From Aphrocallistes beatrix (taxonomy: Eukaryota > Porifera > Hexactinellida > Sceptrulophora > Aphrocallistidae): a DNA stretch of 64,000 nt. The stretch is from contig OY725489.1 of NCBI GenBank assembly GCA_963281255.1, positions 1,798,001 to 1,862,000 of the forward strand. Reading direction: 5' to 3'. The notes beneath the pieces were generated by a model. The model made no database searches. It was not told the origin of the DNA and worked only from the letters and a program-made list of their open reading frames with translations. Made by a program: the position numbers and the translations under genes. This document shows, one piece after another, positions 24,350 through 36,510 of the stretch. Each line of letters starts with the position of its first letter. Positions within the stretch are counted from its first letter, which is position 1.

Positions 24350-25155
24350 CTCGAAAACCTTAAGATTTAATGTTATAAAACGTATTAGGAGCTAATAGAA
24401 AGTAGCCTATTATCTATCAAATACAGTCAAATTTGAATGTCTAACTGTAACGGTTTTCAAGATATAGGCCCAAATGGTATAAATACGTTTCCATAGCAAC
24501 GCTGGAATGTAGCAACATTCCATTAGAAAAGTTCCTACCTTGATTATCTTCGAAATCATACATCAATAACGCTTTAAAATGTGCTTAAAACTGGTAGAAT
24601 ATTACTAAAATGTATCTTAAATCTGTGAAAAATGGGTGTGAAAAAACACATAACTCGTTCCACACATAGTTGAAGTAAGCCAACATGACCAATGGACTCT
24701 AAAAATACGACTTCCTATTCAACAATAATACATCTCCCATGTCTAACTTGAGCGGATTACGATATATCAATAATACACAATGGACCCAACTTCCAGGCCC
24801 CGAGATTGAACGCCTACAGTCCTTACTTAAAGGAGTCTATGATTAAACCGAAGATTGAGTATAAAAAAATAGTTCCTAATTGCTAATTGGACAGATGCTT
24901 TTATCCAGAAACTATCATGCTTATTCTTTACTATATCATCGAATTTCTATATCAAAGTAGTTTTTTTGAAGTTAAAGTTGAGTTGAAGTTGCATTTAAAT
25001 GCAACAGGATCTGTTGTCAGAAAGCTAGATCGCGATGAAAAGAATTTTAATACTATGCTCTTTATTACAACACCCAATAGCCAAAATAATCCCAATTCCC
25101 CTACATACATACCTCTCAAACCGAAAATTATTGGGATAAAAGTATACTTCATATA

Positions 25156-25843
25156 TACCCGGACAAAAGTATTCGACCACCACGAAAGCTTCCAGTCTCA
25201 CCTCAAATATCTATTCTTTATTAGAAAATTATCAACCTCTTCCACTCGTGTCACTAATCGCCATAATATATAATGGCTGTGAATTGGGGCAAGTAGCATC
25301 AAGTATCAGACATTGATATTTATAAACTTGGGAGTTAGTAATTAAGTTGAGGCTATCAATTATGAGTAATTAGAATGTGTAGTTTTCGAATTTGAAAAAA
25401 TGGAGTATTCCTCACGGTTTGAGTATACACTCGAACCTCTCTTATCCGGGCAGTGCCGGACCGGAGGGTGCCCGGATAACAGAATTTTCCCGGATAATTC
25501 GAAAACATGTCTATGCACATGAGGTTATTCTATAATATTTACGTACCAAGACAATATACGAGTACGCAAAACCCACAGTTTTACTAATTACATATTAATG
25601 TAAAAAAATAATATTACATGATAATGATTGCTGGAATTGTGGTTAATAATTGACTTGAAAATAGGACAATGCATATTGACTAAATGTCGAAAGGGCTGCC
25701 CGGTTGAGAGAGGTGCCCGGATATCGGAGGTCCGGATAAGAGAGGTTCGAGTGTATATATATTCCTTGATGAATATACTCACTTTAATACTATTTGTATG
25801 GAGGTTTCTGTGGTGGTCGAATACTTTTGTCCGTGTATTGTGT
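25156..25843. repeat. Tc1/mariner-type MITE carrying a nested MITE
   Basis: Left terminus cccggacaaaagtattcgac and right terminus gtcgaatacttttgtccg. Same family as 2810-3266. A second element occupies 25428-25753. Confidence 0.65.
25428..25753. repeat. pogo-type MITE nested in another MITE, 326 bp
   Basis: Inverted ends cactcgaacctctcttatcc and ggataagagaggttcgagtg, TA on both sides. A right-end fragment recurs at 28796-28887. Confidence 0.75.
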
Positions 25844-26163
25844 TCAGCTCATTGATTCGAATTCTGAAAAGCAATATTCTTCAAACTCAAAATAAATTGA
25901 GGTCAGGCGATTTCTTAAGAAAAATATGTCAAGGATTGGAAGGAAGAATTAGAGCATTTTGACTTGCATTTGAGCCCCTGAGGTCCAAGATACTGAAAAC
26001 AAAAATTCTCGTAAAATTAAGGATAATAAACTAGCAAAAGAGATCTGGCAAAGGCGAAAGAAAAACAAAACTACTCCCTACAAATTTCATGACAACTAAT
26101 TCTCAAATTACTAGTATGCTTACGCAGAATAGAACGAATAATGAAAACAAAATGGTTGCAAAT

Positions 26164-26301
26164 CAGGCCCGGCGGAAGCAACTTTTTATTGGTCCGAAAG
26201 TTGGTCCGGCCAAAAGCAAATTTGCATATGAAAATAAGCCATAATGGTATAAAATTGGTCCGGCCAAAGCCGGACCAGCCGGACCAGTTCCACCGGCCCT
26301 G
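26164..26301. repeat. Short hAT-type MITE rich in ggtccgg
   Basis: Ends CAGGCCCGGCGG and CACCGGCCCTG, with internal ggtccggcca copies. The flanks gcaaatc are similar on both sides, but the exact 8 bp duplication is ambiguous. 25991-26163 and 26302-26601 hold nothing else I recognise. Confidence 0.5.
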
Positions 26302-26601
26302 CAAATCCACTGAAAAGGCTGACATTCTAAAACCAGTAGGTAAGTAAGGCTTTCCTTTCGTTATTAAACGAAATCCAATTATTAAAAAGGAGAGAAAATC
26401 GATAACTCTTAAGAAAGATCGATAGTCATTAAAGAAGCACCTGTTAAGTGAATATATTGAAAAGTCCAGAACACATGTGCCTTGGGTCCAGAGTGCATGT
26501 GCCTTAAAGTCCAGAGCACATATATCCCAACATATGGAGTGTTCAAATGCTGGTTATATTCTGTCACCCCCTATCAACAATAATACTTGCAGGTTTGATT
26601 G

Positions 26602-26940
26602 CTACAAGTGCGCTTCGCTTGCTTGCGCTGCGCGGCTGGCAGACACTTTGTGTCCGCTGGAGGCGGCCTGCGGGCGCCTGGGATCACATTGATTAATTAT
26701 AAGGGAGAAAACATCTCTAAATACGTATGTCTTAATGTGATAATCGATATCGCTCGAAAAATCACCAAATTTGTCAATTTTTAAAATTTTTGATGTGTAA
26801 TGATGACGTCATAACAAAGTGATGAGTCATCATTTTTTGATAATTGTTGCATCATATGTGAGGCATTTTAATATACACATTCTATTACAGTTTCAGCCTT
26901 CTATCACTTAAAATGGCTGAGTTATTTTCGAAAAATTGAA
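26602..26940 (-). mobile_element. Helitron-like family A copy, truncated
   Basis: Starts with the GC-rich block (caagtgcgcttcgcttgc) and stops after the gcctttctatcac region, without the ttcgttac end. 26941-27696 has no recognisable feature. Confidence 0.5.
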
Positions 26941-27696
26941 GCAGGTCAAGCCTGTATATGAATTCAAATTTTATGAATTCGGGGGTATATAAATCTATAA
27001 ACTTCCGGGTGATTATTAAATTTTAGATCCACTTACCACCTGACAAAAAGATGATATTTGAGTATGAGACCTTTCAATGAATATAACATGTATAAATGGT
27101 AGGAACAGAAGAATTTACGACAAAACTTTATTCTAAGTGGCAGTAAAAAATGTTTACACATTATTTAGGAGGCAGTTATTCGAGGACCGGCTACTATTCG
27201 AGTATATATGGTATGTACTTAGTGCATGAATATCACACATAACACATTTAATTGTTAATTAATAACTCATGAAATATTCATATTATACTAATACATTCCT
27301 ACTTAAGAAATGCTACATAATGAATTATGAAATATTAGTCATTGAGACCTAGCTCTCGCTTCATTCAAATTGAAAACAGCAAGGAGAGAATCCTATTCCA
27401 GACGGTAAGTGAGAGAAATACCATATAAAATTACTGGTAATTTCGTATAATTAAGATCTGAAATCTGCTCAAAAAGTAAAAGAATTCTTCACAACACTGG
27501 CTGACTTAGTAACATAGTAGAATATAAACTAGAATAGACAACTTCGAAAGTCCAATACTTCTCTTATTGTCTAATAGTTTGATTCAGATGGGATTTACAA
27601 CAAGCTTAAAAGATTGATTCACTATCATCTCATCTTTTGAATACACATATAAACGATTCAAATTTCGTTTCGGAATTACGAAGTTTCCATAATGGT

Positions 27697-28121
27697 CTGT
27701 TGCATGAAAAAATGCCCCCCCCGTGAAAAAATGCCCCCACCATGGATATTCATGTAATATGGGGGGGGCAAAATTTAATGGAGTTAGCGTGAAAAATTGC
27801 CCCCCCGTGAAAAAATGCCCCCCACCATGGATATTCTAAAGTATGCCAATGCTTATACAAAACATTTTGAATGCTATTTGGCTTCTATTCGTTTACTAAA
27901 GCATTGCAAATCAACAAACTAGTCGTGTGAAGTAATAACAATGACTTTCATAAATGTATCGTATATAAATAGTATCAGCAATATTTAGTGTTAAACTCAA
28001 GAATATCCATGGTGGGGGCATTTTTTCACGGGGAGGCAATTTTTCACGCTAACTCCATTAAATTTTGCCCCCCCCCATATTACATGAATATCCATGGTGG
28101 GGGCATTTTTTCATGCAACAG
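27697..28121. repeat. MITE with homopolymer-rich inverted repeats
   Basis: Arms of about 130 bp begin ctgttgcatgaaaaaatgcc and contain runs of 7-9 C (left) or G (right). They also repeat a caccatggatattc motif twice per arm. The two arms match closely across about 150 bp of single-copy middle. I could not identify a target duplication. Confidence 0.7.
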
Positions 28122-28175
28122 GTCTATATCGAAGTACCAAGGTTACTTCTTTCAAATCCATTAAGGAAGATTGTT

Positions 28176-28441
28176 CTAATCAGATAAAAAGCTAGAGAGA
28201 ACGTTGATGGAAACACCAGGTTTTTGCCAGCAAAGTATGAATACCTCTTCTCTGAATAATTGAATATCTTTCGGTCTTGCTTTATTAATCACATGCTTTA
28301 CTGGTAATGCAGAGTTCATTACGACGAGTTCATTGGTGGCACATACATAGATGTTACTGTGTTCATCTGACACAACTCCGCGCGGACGTATCAGAGAGGC
28401 ATTCGCTCCTTTCTGAAAACTGTGCTGATACAGAGCATAGC
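28176..28441 (-). CDS. Terminal exon of an NHL-repeat-like protein
   Basis: The exon opens after a strong acceptor (tttctttgtag on the minus strand) and runs in frame for about 88 residues to a stop. It contains LIRPRGVVSDEHSNIYVCAT, which fits the NHL beta-propeller blade pattern (xxPxGVxxDxxxNIYVxD), then VVMNSALPVKHVI, ARPKDIQLF and SSFLSD. NHL blades occur in TRIM-NHL and related scaffold proteins. I found no further exon upstream on this strand, so this is either the last exon of a gene with a very distant 5' part or an orphan duplicated exon. No RING or B-box is visible in the window. Confidence 0.45.
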
Positions 28442-28576
28442 CTACAAAGAAACAGCTAGATAAGCTTCCGCATACTGATGAAATATAGTAAGTAGCCCGA
28501 TATTTTATACTAAAATATTATTGTCACTATGATTATAAATGCTACTTTTGATGTGTTTATTAATCATAATAACATA

Positions 28577-28768
28577 CTAGTACATGCGTGATATTAATTT
28601 CAAAGTGATATTGGAATTATTTTTTATTAAGCTGTCGTGAAAACTTCCACCTGATTTTTTCTGCATTGGAAACTTAAACATCGGTTTCATACAGCCAGTG
28701 AGGTATCCAGTTTTACACCCTGAAACTGCACATTTGTTTGACTCGCGATAGAATAATGAGATTATCAA
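28577..28768 (-). pseudogene. THAP-type zinc finger fragment
   Basis: The minus frame contains KCAVSGCKTGY and MFKFPMQKK, the CxxxxC start and FxFP motif of a THAP finger. The CxxH half is absent. It is probably the 5' remnant of a THAP transposon or gene. Confidence 0.45.
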
Positions 28769-28795
28769 ACGATAGGGTAAACAATAGTAAGTACA

Positions 28796-28887
28796 TAGGA
28801 CAATGCATATTGACTAAATGTCGAAAGGGCTGCCCGGTTGAGAGAGGTGCCCGGATATCGGAGGTCCGGATAAGAGAGGTTCGAGTG
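28796..28887. repeat. Right-end fragment of the 25428-25753 MITE family
   Basis: aggacaatgcatattgac through ggttcgagtgta is essentially the same sequence as 25660-25755. Confidence 0.7.
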
Positions 28888-28991
28888 TATAATATTTACA
28901 CCGATCAAATCGTATTAATCGGACTACTATATTTCATTAGTCTGCGGAAATATATCTAGCTGTACTTTAGTAGGCTATGGATTGGTTAAAC

Positions 28992-29369
28992 CAGTGGTTC
29001 CCAACGGGGGCTCTACCGCCCCCCAGGGGGCGTTTGCTTGCCTAAGGGGGGCGCTGGAGAGGAAGGGGGCGCTGTGGGGAGCATTGAGAAGGGGGCACTA
29101 AAGGAGAATTTATTGTTACATATGTAAATATCATTGTAACATTGTTGTGTTGCTCAATTATAAGCTGCCTACAATAAAATTATTCATTAATCAGAATATA
29201 GCCAATGTATTATGTCTCAGTTTTGGATCAACAGTTACAGATGGCTTCTTACCAAGGAAGTATAAAAAAGGATTATACTCTGACTTAATAAACAATGAAG
29301 TATGGGGGGCGTCCTGAAAGTTTCAAGCACTTGAGGGGGCGTTACAAAGAGAAAGGATGGGAAACACTG
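28992..29369. repeat. hAT-type MITE with 8 bp target duplication
   Basis: Ends CAGTGGTTCCCAAC and GGGAAACACTG are flanked by ggttaaac at 28984-28991 and 29370-29377. The interior has G-rich stretches. Confidence 0.85.
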
Positions 29370-29454
29370 GGTTAAACCATCCCAATTTGATTTTCTCAAA
29401 ATGGTTAGATTATGCTGGTATGCAATACTAGAAGTTTCCGGATTCAAGCAGAAA

Positions 29455-29735
29455 CTTGCTCTCAACGGTTAACATGGGGTTTTCAGGGGTGTAGATTTCG
29501 AATATCATATTTAAGAGTAAATTTGATAATTAATTTGTTCACTTTTGTTTACAATATATACATAAAGTAAACAAATTACAAGAATAGGCTAGAGACTAGC
29601 TTCCAACGGTTGACATGGGGTTTTTAGTCCTGTAGATTTCGAATATTATATTTTCGGATCCATATGAGAATTATTCGTTAACTTTTGTTTACAATATTTA
29701 AATAAATGAAAAAAATTACCAAAATAGGTTAGATA
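29455..29735 (+). mobile_element. Helitron-like family B internal fragment
   Basis: Two of the internal tandem units (ctctcaacggttaacatggg and the next) without either terminus. Confidence 0.5.
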
Positions 29736-29811
29736 TAAGGTATACAACTTGATGTGATGGGTTTATTATAAAGTAGTGATCCGGAAACTTTGGCATGACT
29801 TTCGTGTGAGC

Positions 29812-29895
29812 ATCTGTGAGATTCTTTGGGATTTCCAGTGAGATTCTGTGGGATTTCTGGTGGAATTCTGTGGGATTTCCTGTGGGATTGGGAAT
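29812..29895. repeat. Short tandem repeat, gtgggattt type
   Basis: Four degenerate units of about 20-22 bp around gattctgtgggatttc. Confidence 0.6.
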
Positions 29896-29942
29896 TGAAA
29901 TTCCATTCCTCGGCAACCCTGTTAATTAATTAAGCATACTAC

Positions 29943-30002
29943 TTCTTGATGTTATCTGGTTTAAAATGATGTACATCATTTCAAACCAGATGACATCAAG
30001 AA
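29943..30002. repeat. Loop-less palindrome, about 30 bp arms
   Basis: ttcttgatgttatctggttt runs into aaaatgatgtacatcattt and returns as the complement, with about two mismatches. Confidence 0.75.
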
Positions 30003-32205
30003 CCATTGCCAATAATGACGGGTTTCGTACTGTTACAATTTCTAGGATAGAATAAGTACGTATATTCCACAACTGTCCTTCCTATATTTGTTTATCAGCT
30101 ATTTTTTTCCACCCACTCCCCATTTATTCCGACCCCTGGAGTACTTACATATATGCATACATAGGACAGAGGTAAAGCATAATGGCAATTCTGGTTGACT
30201 TTTAGGTGGATAGGATATACTGTAAATTATAATGAAACCTTGCTTGATAGATTATATTTCATGCTCCATTATCATATCAAGTTTAATATGCGTACTTTAT
30301 CCTGTACTAAGAGAAATGCTCATCACAACCAGATAGATAACACACAATGTTCCAATCGGAGAGTCAATCCAAGTTTATAAATACACAAATTTGTTATAAA
30401 TTAGTAAAAGTTATACGTTCTATTTCGAATATTTCTAATATATCAAAGGACTCAGATCTTAGTGCTTTTTATCCAGCAAACCCTGTACTACACACAAGCA
30501 AAATCTATTTTCAACAACACGGGTTAGCTATGCAATATTTTCACTACGAAGTGGCAATAAGAAATATTATATTAATACAGTCGAAATTACCAACTAACTC
30601 TCGCTTATCGTGTGAACGCTTTCAGAATCTTGAGGCAGAGCCTTCACAAACTAGCGCGTATATACAATATAGTTTGGTCGTGCATGGATTCAAGATAACT
30701 GAAGGAAAATGATCTTCCATGACCATTCTTATAATTGAAACTGTCGAATCTCAAACTCCGAAGGTGATCTTGATAACGATGATGGCGAGTAAGAATATTT
30801 CTTACATATATCAAAAAGAGTAGAGAGAGAGATGAAGTGAGTTAGACAATGTTATTTATCAGTAATGAAAGTCACCATTATAGTGGTGATCCTAGTACGT
30901 AAAATGTCATATGCTAGAAAACTCTTAATTTGAAGGTGAGTATCGCGTCAGGATGAATCATAGTATTGTCGGATTCTCACATCAACAGATTTAGAGTCTT
31001 CGAGTATAATTCAATCTTATGATTATTTGGTACATGGAACTGATCAACTTTTTAAGGTTTAAAATTGCTCGACTTTTATATCCAAGCATAAAAACCTGGA
31101 TTTTCAGTGGTTTTAACCGATCTCTCCATCTTAAATACCATTGATTACCTACTCAAACTGAAAACACCCTCAAAAGTGCATTAACTGCAGAACATAAAAA
31201 GTCGATGAATTGATATGTTACCTTTTTTGTCGCCATTCGCAAACCATACTAAATGTCACCAAACTTTCTCACTTGTGAATATATGAATACAAACCTCAAA
31301 AGTTTAACAGCAAACAGCTACCTTCATGAAGAAGCATTTCATGACCCAATCGTAAGATTAACCAAGTGGGATGTTAAAATACAAAGGCAATTCAATTTCT
31401 TCCTGGATTATAAATCAAGATATTTTCACAGTTCTATCAAATGTAAGACCTGAGCCTGTCTATCTATCTAGTTGAGAATATTTCATTTTAGAATATTCGG
31501 GAATTGTCTAAAATGGAACTTTTGAGAATTCCATTTTTTAGAATATTCGAGAATTCATTTTGGAATATTCGAGCAATTGGGAACATTCCATCTTCTGAAG
31601 AACTTGTGAAAATAGACTAAGAGTGATGGAATTTGTAGCTGACCTTGAAATAAACTCAAATCAAAGAGTGGAGAGTAATGTTGAAAGCACCAGAATATAA
31701 ATAATACTGACGATAATAAGGATCATTCAAACATCTTTGCATTTTGTCTACAGAAAAATAGAACACCCAAAATGTTGATATTCTAAAGGGATGCCTGAAA
31801 AATCTAAAGAGAGAAGACTGGGTTAAAAAGATGATTAATTACAAACCATATTTTTCCAAAATGATCATTTCAGACCTCAAAATAATGATGTTGGATTTAA
31901 AAAAACTTAAATTTTATTAGATATTCTGATACAATCTCATTTTCTTAGTTAATGAAAATTTTTGAATGTTTTTCAGTCTTGATATCCTAAAAATATATTT
32001 TAGAAGTAAATACAGATATTTATCATGTCATGGTACAAAAAACTGAAACCATATAGACAGAAAAACTATTTCTGTAACACCTATCCATATAAATTATTTT
32101 CATACAAAAATATGTTGTTTATAATGGAGAATTACGGCTAAAGGGTCTATATTAAGAATTGTTAAAAATACCATCTTCTAAAATTTCCTACCTCAATTCA
32201 AAAGA
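30003..32205. other. Intergenic, no recognised gene
   Basis: The longest open stretch (30347-30712, +) encodes 121 residues with no motif I know and no clear splice context, so I do not call it a gene. ttagaatattcg-type short repeats lie at 31490-31590. Confidence 0.4.
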
Positions 32206-32285
32206 TATAAGCGCGCTTCGCTTACTTGTTCTGCGCGGCTTGCGGACACTATATATCTACAGAGTAGTCCTGCGGGTGCCTGGGA
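32206..32285 (-). repeat. Terminal fragment of a Helitron-like element
   Basis: The block aagcgcgcttcgcttacttg followed by ctgcggg matches the GC-rich 3' end of families A/B, reversed. Confidence 0.4.
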
Positions 32286-32358
32286 ATATTTAAGAAATGG
32301 TTGATTGCTTCCCAGCCTTCCGGCCTTTTGGGGTACCAAATCGTCGCATGAGGCACAA

Positions 32359-32693
32359 CTTGTAACGGAAGCTTTTTCATTATTTTTCAACCGCCAATAA
32401 TTTGTGTCAGTCTAAATCAGCGAGTGCTATCGTGATTCTCCCGACGGTAATCGATGCAGAATGGTCTCGGCTTAACCGCATGTCCGAGATATGTATGAGG
32501 TGATTTTTGAGAGTTATCGTATTTTAAAGTTAAAGGTTTACACAATTTTGGTGGTGGTCTTTAAAACACCACAACATAATGCAAAAAAGGCACTTATCTC
32601 GATTCTAAGCACATCAGGTGAAGCCGGGACCATTCTGCGTCGATTTCCAACAAGAGAATCACGATAGAATGAAAACTTTTAGTTCTCGTTACA
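32359..32693. repeat. MITE with about 100 bp inverted arms
   Basis: acttgtaacggaagc pairs with the right end ctcgttacaa. Inner pairs include cgtgattctcccgac with its complement near 32650, and atgcagaatggtctcgg with ccgggaccattctgcg. Confidence 0.55.
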
Positions 32694-33311
32694 AATTGTT
32701 GCCACATATATGACTATTTAGGTACCCAAAACCCCCCTTTGGGGCTTTTTGCGGCTTTAGGTGGAGAATAGGAAAGTTTAACAAGGATTTTTTGAAATAT
32801 TCAAAATCAACATAATTTACCGAATTTTAGATTTATCAACAAAGAAATGCATTTAGGCTTATCAACACTATCCATAACTGCGAAATCAAATCTAAACTGA
32901 ATGGAAGATTCATCATACTTTCTCTTCTTCGACATACTGATTATCATTTGCAATTGGAAGGAAAAGAAAAATTGCGTAGGCTCACGATAAATTCATTTGG
33001 GATTTCTAATCAGCAACCAAGGTTTTTGAGAAAAAAACAGGACCCTAGGTTGAGATCTTTACATTTACCCTTTGGGGGTAAATTTACCCCCGGTTAAGAA
33101 CCTCTGTATTAAGCTAACTAACCTGAATGTATTGTCAATTTGGAACCCACAAAGTTAACATTTTAAAGATTATTGTATTTGAACGACTCAAACAACAGTC
33201 GAGTAATCCCTTAACCAACAATCAATGTATTATGTACTATAATCAATAAATTTATGTACTATAATCAATAAAATTAACTTTTAACAATAATCGACTCAAA
33301 ATAGCTGTATT

Positions 33312-33680
33312 CGATCATCCTTACTATTAAAACTCGATTAACGTATATATATATATATGTAACAAATTGATTGAAGAAACTGCCAGGCACAGAAAACTGA
33401 TTTTTGGCATGTTTAAGTCGTTTGTCCATGGTTCCACTAAGTTCTAACTTCAGACGAAAATGTTGACTCATCATGGAATTATGACGCCATTGTCACTATT
33501 TTTATAATAAAAAATTTCAGTTTTTCGACTATAACTCAGCCATTTTATGTGATAGAAGGCTGAAATTTTAATAGAATGTGTTAATAAATTTTGTGATCTT
33601 TCGAGTGATATCGATTATAGCAATAAAACAGACGTATTTAGAGATGTTATCTATCTCATTATTAATCAATGTGAACTCTG
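33312..33680 (+). mobile_element. Helitron-like family A 5' part
   Basis: tccttactattaaaactcg, a TA run and aacaaattgattgaagaaac lead into the family A body. The copy ends at attaatcaatgtgaactct, where the mariner region begins. Confidence 0.55.
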
Positions 33681-34985
33681 ACGGACCAAACGATAATATA
33701 TTTTCTATGTCTAAATTAAATGGTAGAATTAGCTATAATTTTCAAAGTACTATCCATCACAATATATGCAAAGTTTCATCCGCCAGAACCACTTTTTAAA
33801 GCACTCTTTCTGCTGTTCTTTGGAGATGTCTAAAATTGCCGAATTGTAGGCCGACGTCGCAACCTCTGTGCTACTATAAGTCACTCCTCGGATCTGTTTT
33901 TGACTTCTGGAAACACAAAAAAGTCGCAGGACGCAAGATTTGGTGAATATGGCGGATGAGGCAGAGTTTGGATGGAGTTTTCAGCGAAAAAATCTAAAGT
34001 TGCTATGGCTTTGTGTGAACTTGCATTGTCATGACGCCAGAAGAAATTCGATGTCTTCGATCTTGGATGTAAAGTCATCCACTTCTGCAAGACCTGGGGT
34101 ATGCATACATCGATATACCAACGCGCCGTAACTGTCTTCTGTTCCAGCAAAGTGATGGTATGTAGCAATATGACCACTTTCTGACACAAATGGAGCGACC
34201 ATTTGCTTTCCAGCACTCCGGTCCCGCTTAACTTTTTGGGGTGGAACCCTCATCAGGAAACAACCAAACTGTAGACTGTTGCTTTGTTTCAGGATCATAT
34301 TGGTAAATCCAACTCTCATCACCCGTAACGATCTTACTTACAGCTTTCGACTCTCCAGATCTGAATTTGTGGAGCATAAACTTGCACAATTCCACTCTTG
34401 TGTGTTTTTGCTCATCAGAAAGCCTGTGAGGGATCCAACGGGCTGATACTTTCCTGATATCCAGATAATCATGAAGGATGGTTGTAATCGCATTTCTTCC
34501 AATCTGGAGTTCCTCCATTATCCCTTCATAAGTGATCCGCCGATCTAACTTAATGATTTTCTTCACTTTGGCGAAGTTATTGGGTGTTACTGCCGTCGCG
34601 GGACGTCCAAGGCGCTCTTCATCGGACAATGGTGTTCTTCCCCTACGAAACTCAGCAAACCAGTTGAAAACTACTGCGCGGGATGGACCTTGATCTCCAA
34701 AAACAGAATTAAGTTGAGTGAGTGACTGTGAAGCACTCAAATCTCCCAAAAAATCGTAATAAATCATGGCTCTGAAATCACGCCGCTCCAATTCCATCAA
34801 AAAATAAAAATAATGCTGAATGTCAAGGTGAGGATGACGCTATATATTGAAGAATTATTGTGTTAGCCACTAGAAATTCAACATTGCGATACTGAACAAA
34901 GTAATTATGATTTGACTGAAATTTCATAACAATTGCTGAATGATAAGTATGCTAGTCTAAAAACTTTCGGTCTGACCCTTAATGA
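33681..34985. mobile_element. mariner element, approximate limits
   Basis: Bounds are estimated from the transposase, from the end of family A at about 33680, and from a mariner-like terminal segment (actttcggtctgaccct) at about 34960-34980. A clear matching left terminus was not found. Confidence 0.55.
33881..34800 (-). pseudogene. mariner (DD34D) transposase, frameshifted
   Basis: The minus frame 34800-34228 holds the N-terminal helix-turn-helix region (VFNWFAEFRRGRTPLSDEER, then GRPATAV) and the first catalytic Asp in VTGDESWIYQYD. The rest continues in other frames. The frame ending at 33881 has the second Asp in WRHDNASSHKA and the third in PPYSPNLASCDFF. Exactly 34 residues separate these two Asp, the mariner DD34D signature. 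The total length fits about 340 residues for the family. At least one frameshift near 34220-34230 breaks it, so it is not active as it stands. Confidence 0.88.
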
Positions 34986-35034
34986 ATAAGGTTGCCCAGT
35001 GCCCACTTAATGAGTAAGGCTGCCCACCATTAAA

Positions 35035-35679
35035 GTGTTTCAAAAATTTAAAAGTTTGAATCTTTAGATGCTCACCCTTCAAATAGTTTACTTTGATCAC
35101 CAAATGTTCACCATAAAAAATTCAAGCAATTTGGAGATGATTTAGTAGTCACGCAAGGTAGGCTTTATAATGGGATTTGTTCGGTTTGGGGTATAAAATT
35201 CCCAAAAGCATACTTCTGATGCGTACAGAAGTTAGCAACTTTATATTCGAGATATTCGGGAACGATTTTATATCAGCTCATAATACATTTTAATGACCTG
35301 AAATCTACCGGTTCGGAGATATTGGTAAAAACAGTTGGGACCAACATTCGTACTTGTACTTATTATTGGTCTCTACTGTTTCACCAATATCTCCAAACCG
35401 GTAGATTTAAGGTCATTAAAATGTATTATTAGCTGATACAAAACCGCCCCGAAATATCTCAAATATAAAGTTGCTAACTTCTTTGACTATCAGAAGTACG
35501 TCTTTTGCAATTTTAAGCCCCAAACCGGACAAACCCCATCATAACTCTGCACGAGGTGGATGCGGGACCACTAAACCATCTCCGAATCGCTTGAATTTTT
35601 TATTGTGAATATTTGGTCAAAGTAAACTATTTGGACGGTGTGCACCTAAAGATTCACACTTTTGAATTTTTGAAACACC
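35035..35679. repeat. Foldback element, arms of about 300 bp
   Basis: The left arm starts gtgtttcaaaaatttaaaag and the right arm ends cttttgaatttttgaaacac. The two halves mirror one another almost to the centre near 35357 (ggagatattggt against accaatatctcc). Non-coding. 35680-36510 carries short open frames without motifs. Confidence 0.75.
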
Positions 35680-36510
35680 TAACCCTACCCTCCATTGTTG
35701 TATAAGAAGACCTGTAATATACAAATTCTACGAAAAAGTGCTAAATATTGTATCTGCCAAACCGCTTCCTCAGGCCCTGCATTTAGATTTCAACATGATT
35801 GTACAACCAAAATATGAGAAACATAACTTTTTTAGGTTTATTGATTGTCTAAAAGATGATAGATTTTTACTGTTTAAAATCCCTGAAAAATTTCAGTTAT
35901 TATATATACATTCTCTCGTGTTTATTGTTGCCCTACATGCATAGTTGTTGCCTATCATCGAAATTAAGACTGTTTAGAAAATCTTTACTTGCTACTCCCC
36001 CTAGCTTTTCTATTATACTTTCAAATATTGAACGCCTATGTTATATAGTCATAAAAAGAGGAATAAAGAAATTTATTGTTTAATAAAAAAAGAATTCCTA
36101 CGCCATGATATCAAAAAAAGATATCTCAATTTGGCTCCATCTTTCTCATGCAGTCAACATCCAGACATTCCACAAATGCGCCGCGATACCAAGTGGCATA
36201 GTCTTGAACAGTTAATGCTCAAACAAGTCCCACTGTGCTAGACGATACTCCCAAATTTTGATGTTGTCGAACATTCTAAGGAATTATGTGCTTGCTTACA
36301 CTGTATGCTTGAATATCAAAATATGTGAATGATTGGTAAAATAATTTGTTATTTTTTTAATTTATTTTAAGCTCATTAAGAGATAAAACAAATGAAATTA
36401 ATTAAGTGATGCTATAGATATAGATGGTAGTGAATTAAATAAGCAGCATTTTCTACTGTTGGCATACTGATCAACAAATGTCTAATAAAGAAACATATAA
36501 TCTTCTGATT

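Larger units (their letters stand above)
24890..25990 (+). pseudogene. Deleted second copy of the OTU-MULE transposase
   Basis: The + frame 24960-25100 reads LHLNATGSVVRKL, matching LTFHLDATGSVVRKL in the element at 56545-60921. Near 25870-25980 the + strand reads KLRSGDFLRKI and EGRIRAF (stop) LAFEPL, matching the same element's C-terminal KLRPGYFISKI and GRIRAFRFAFEPL. The middle of the transposase is deleted or replaced by the nested MITEs at 25156-25843. The first Asp of the DATG motif is Asn here. Confidence 0.6.

Noticed and set aside
30347-30712. 121-residue open frame
   Set aside because: No motif, no homologue recognised, AT-rich composition and no splice context. Too weak to call.
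35738-36241. Three overlapping open frames downstream of Dicer
   Set aside because: Different frames, low complexity, no motif. They lie antisense to the likely Dicer 3' flank.
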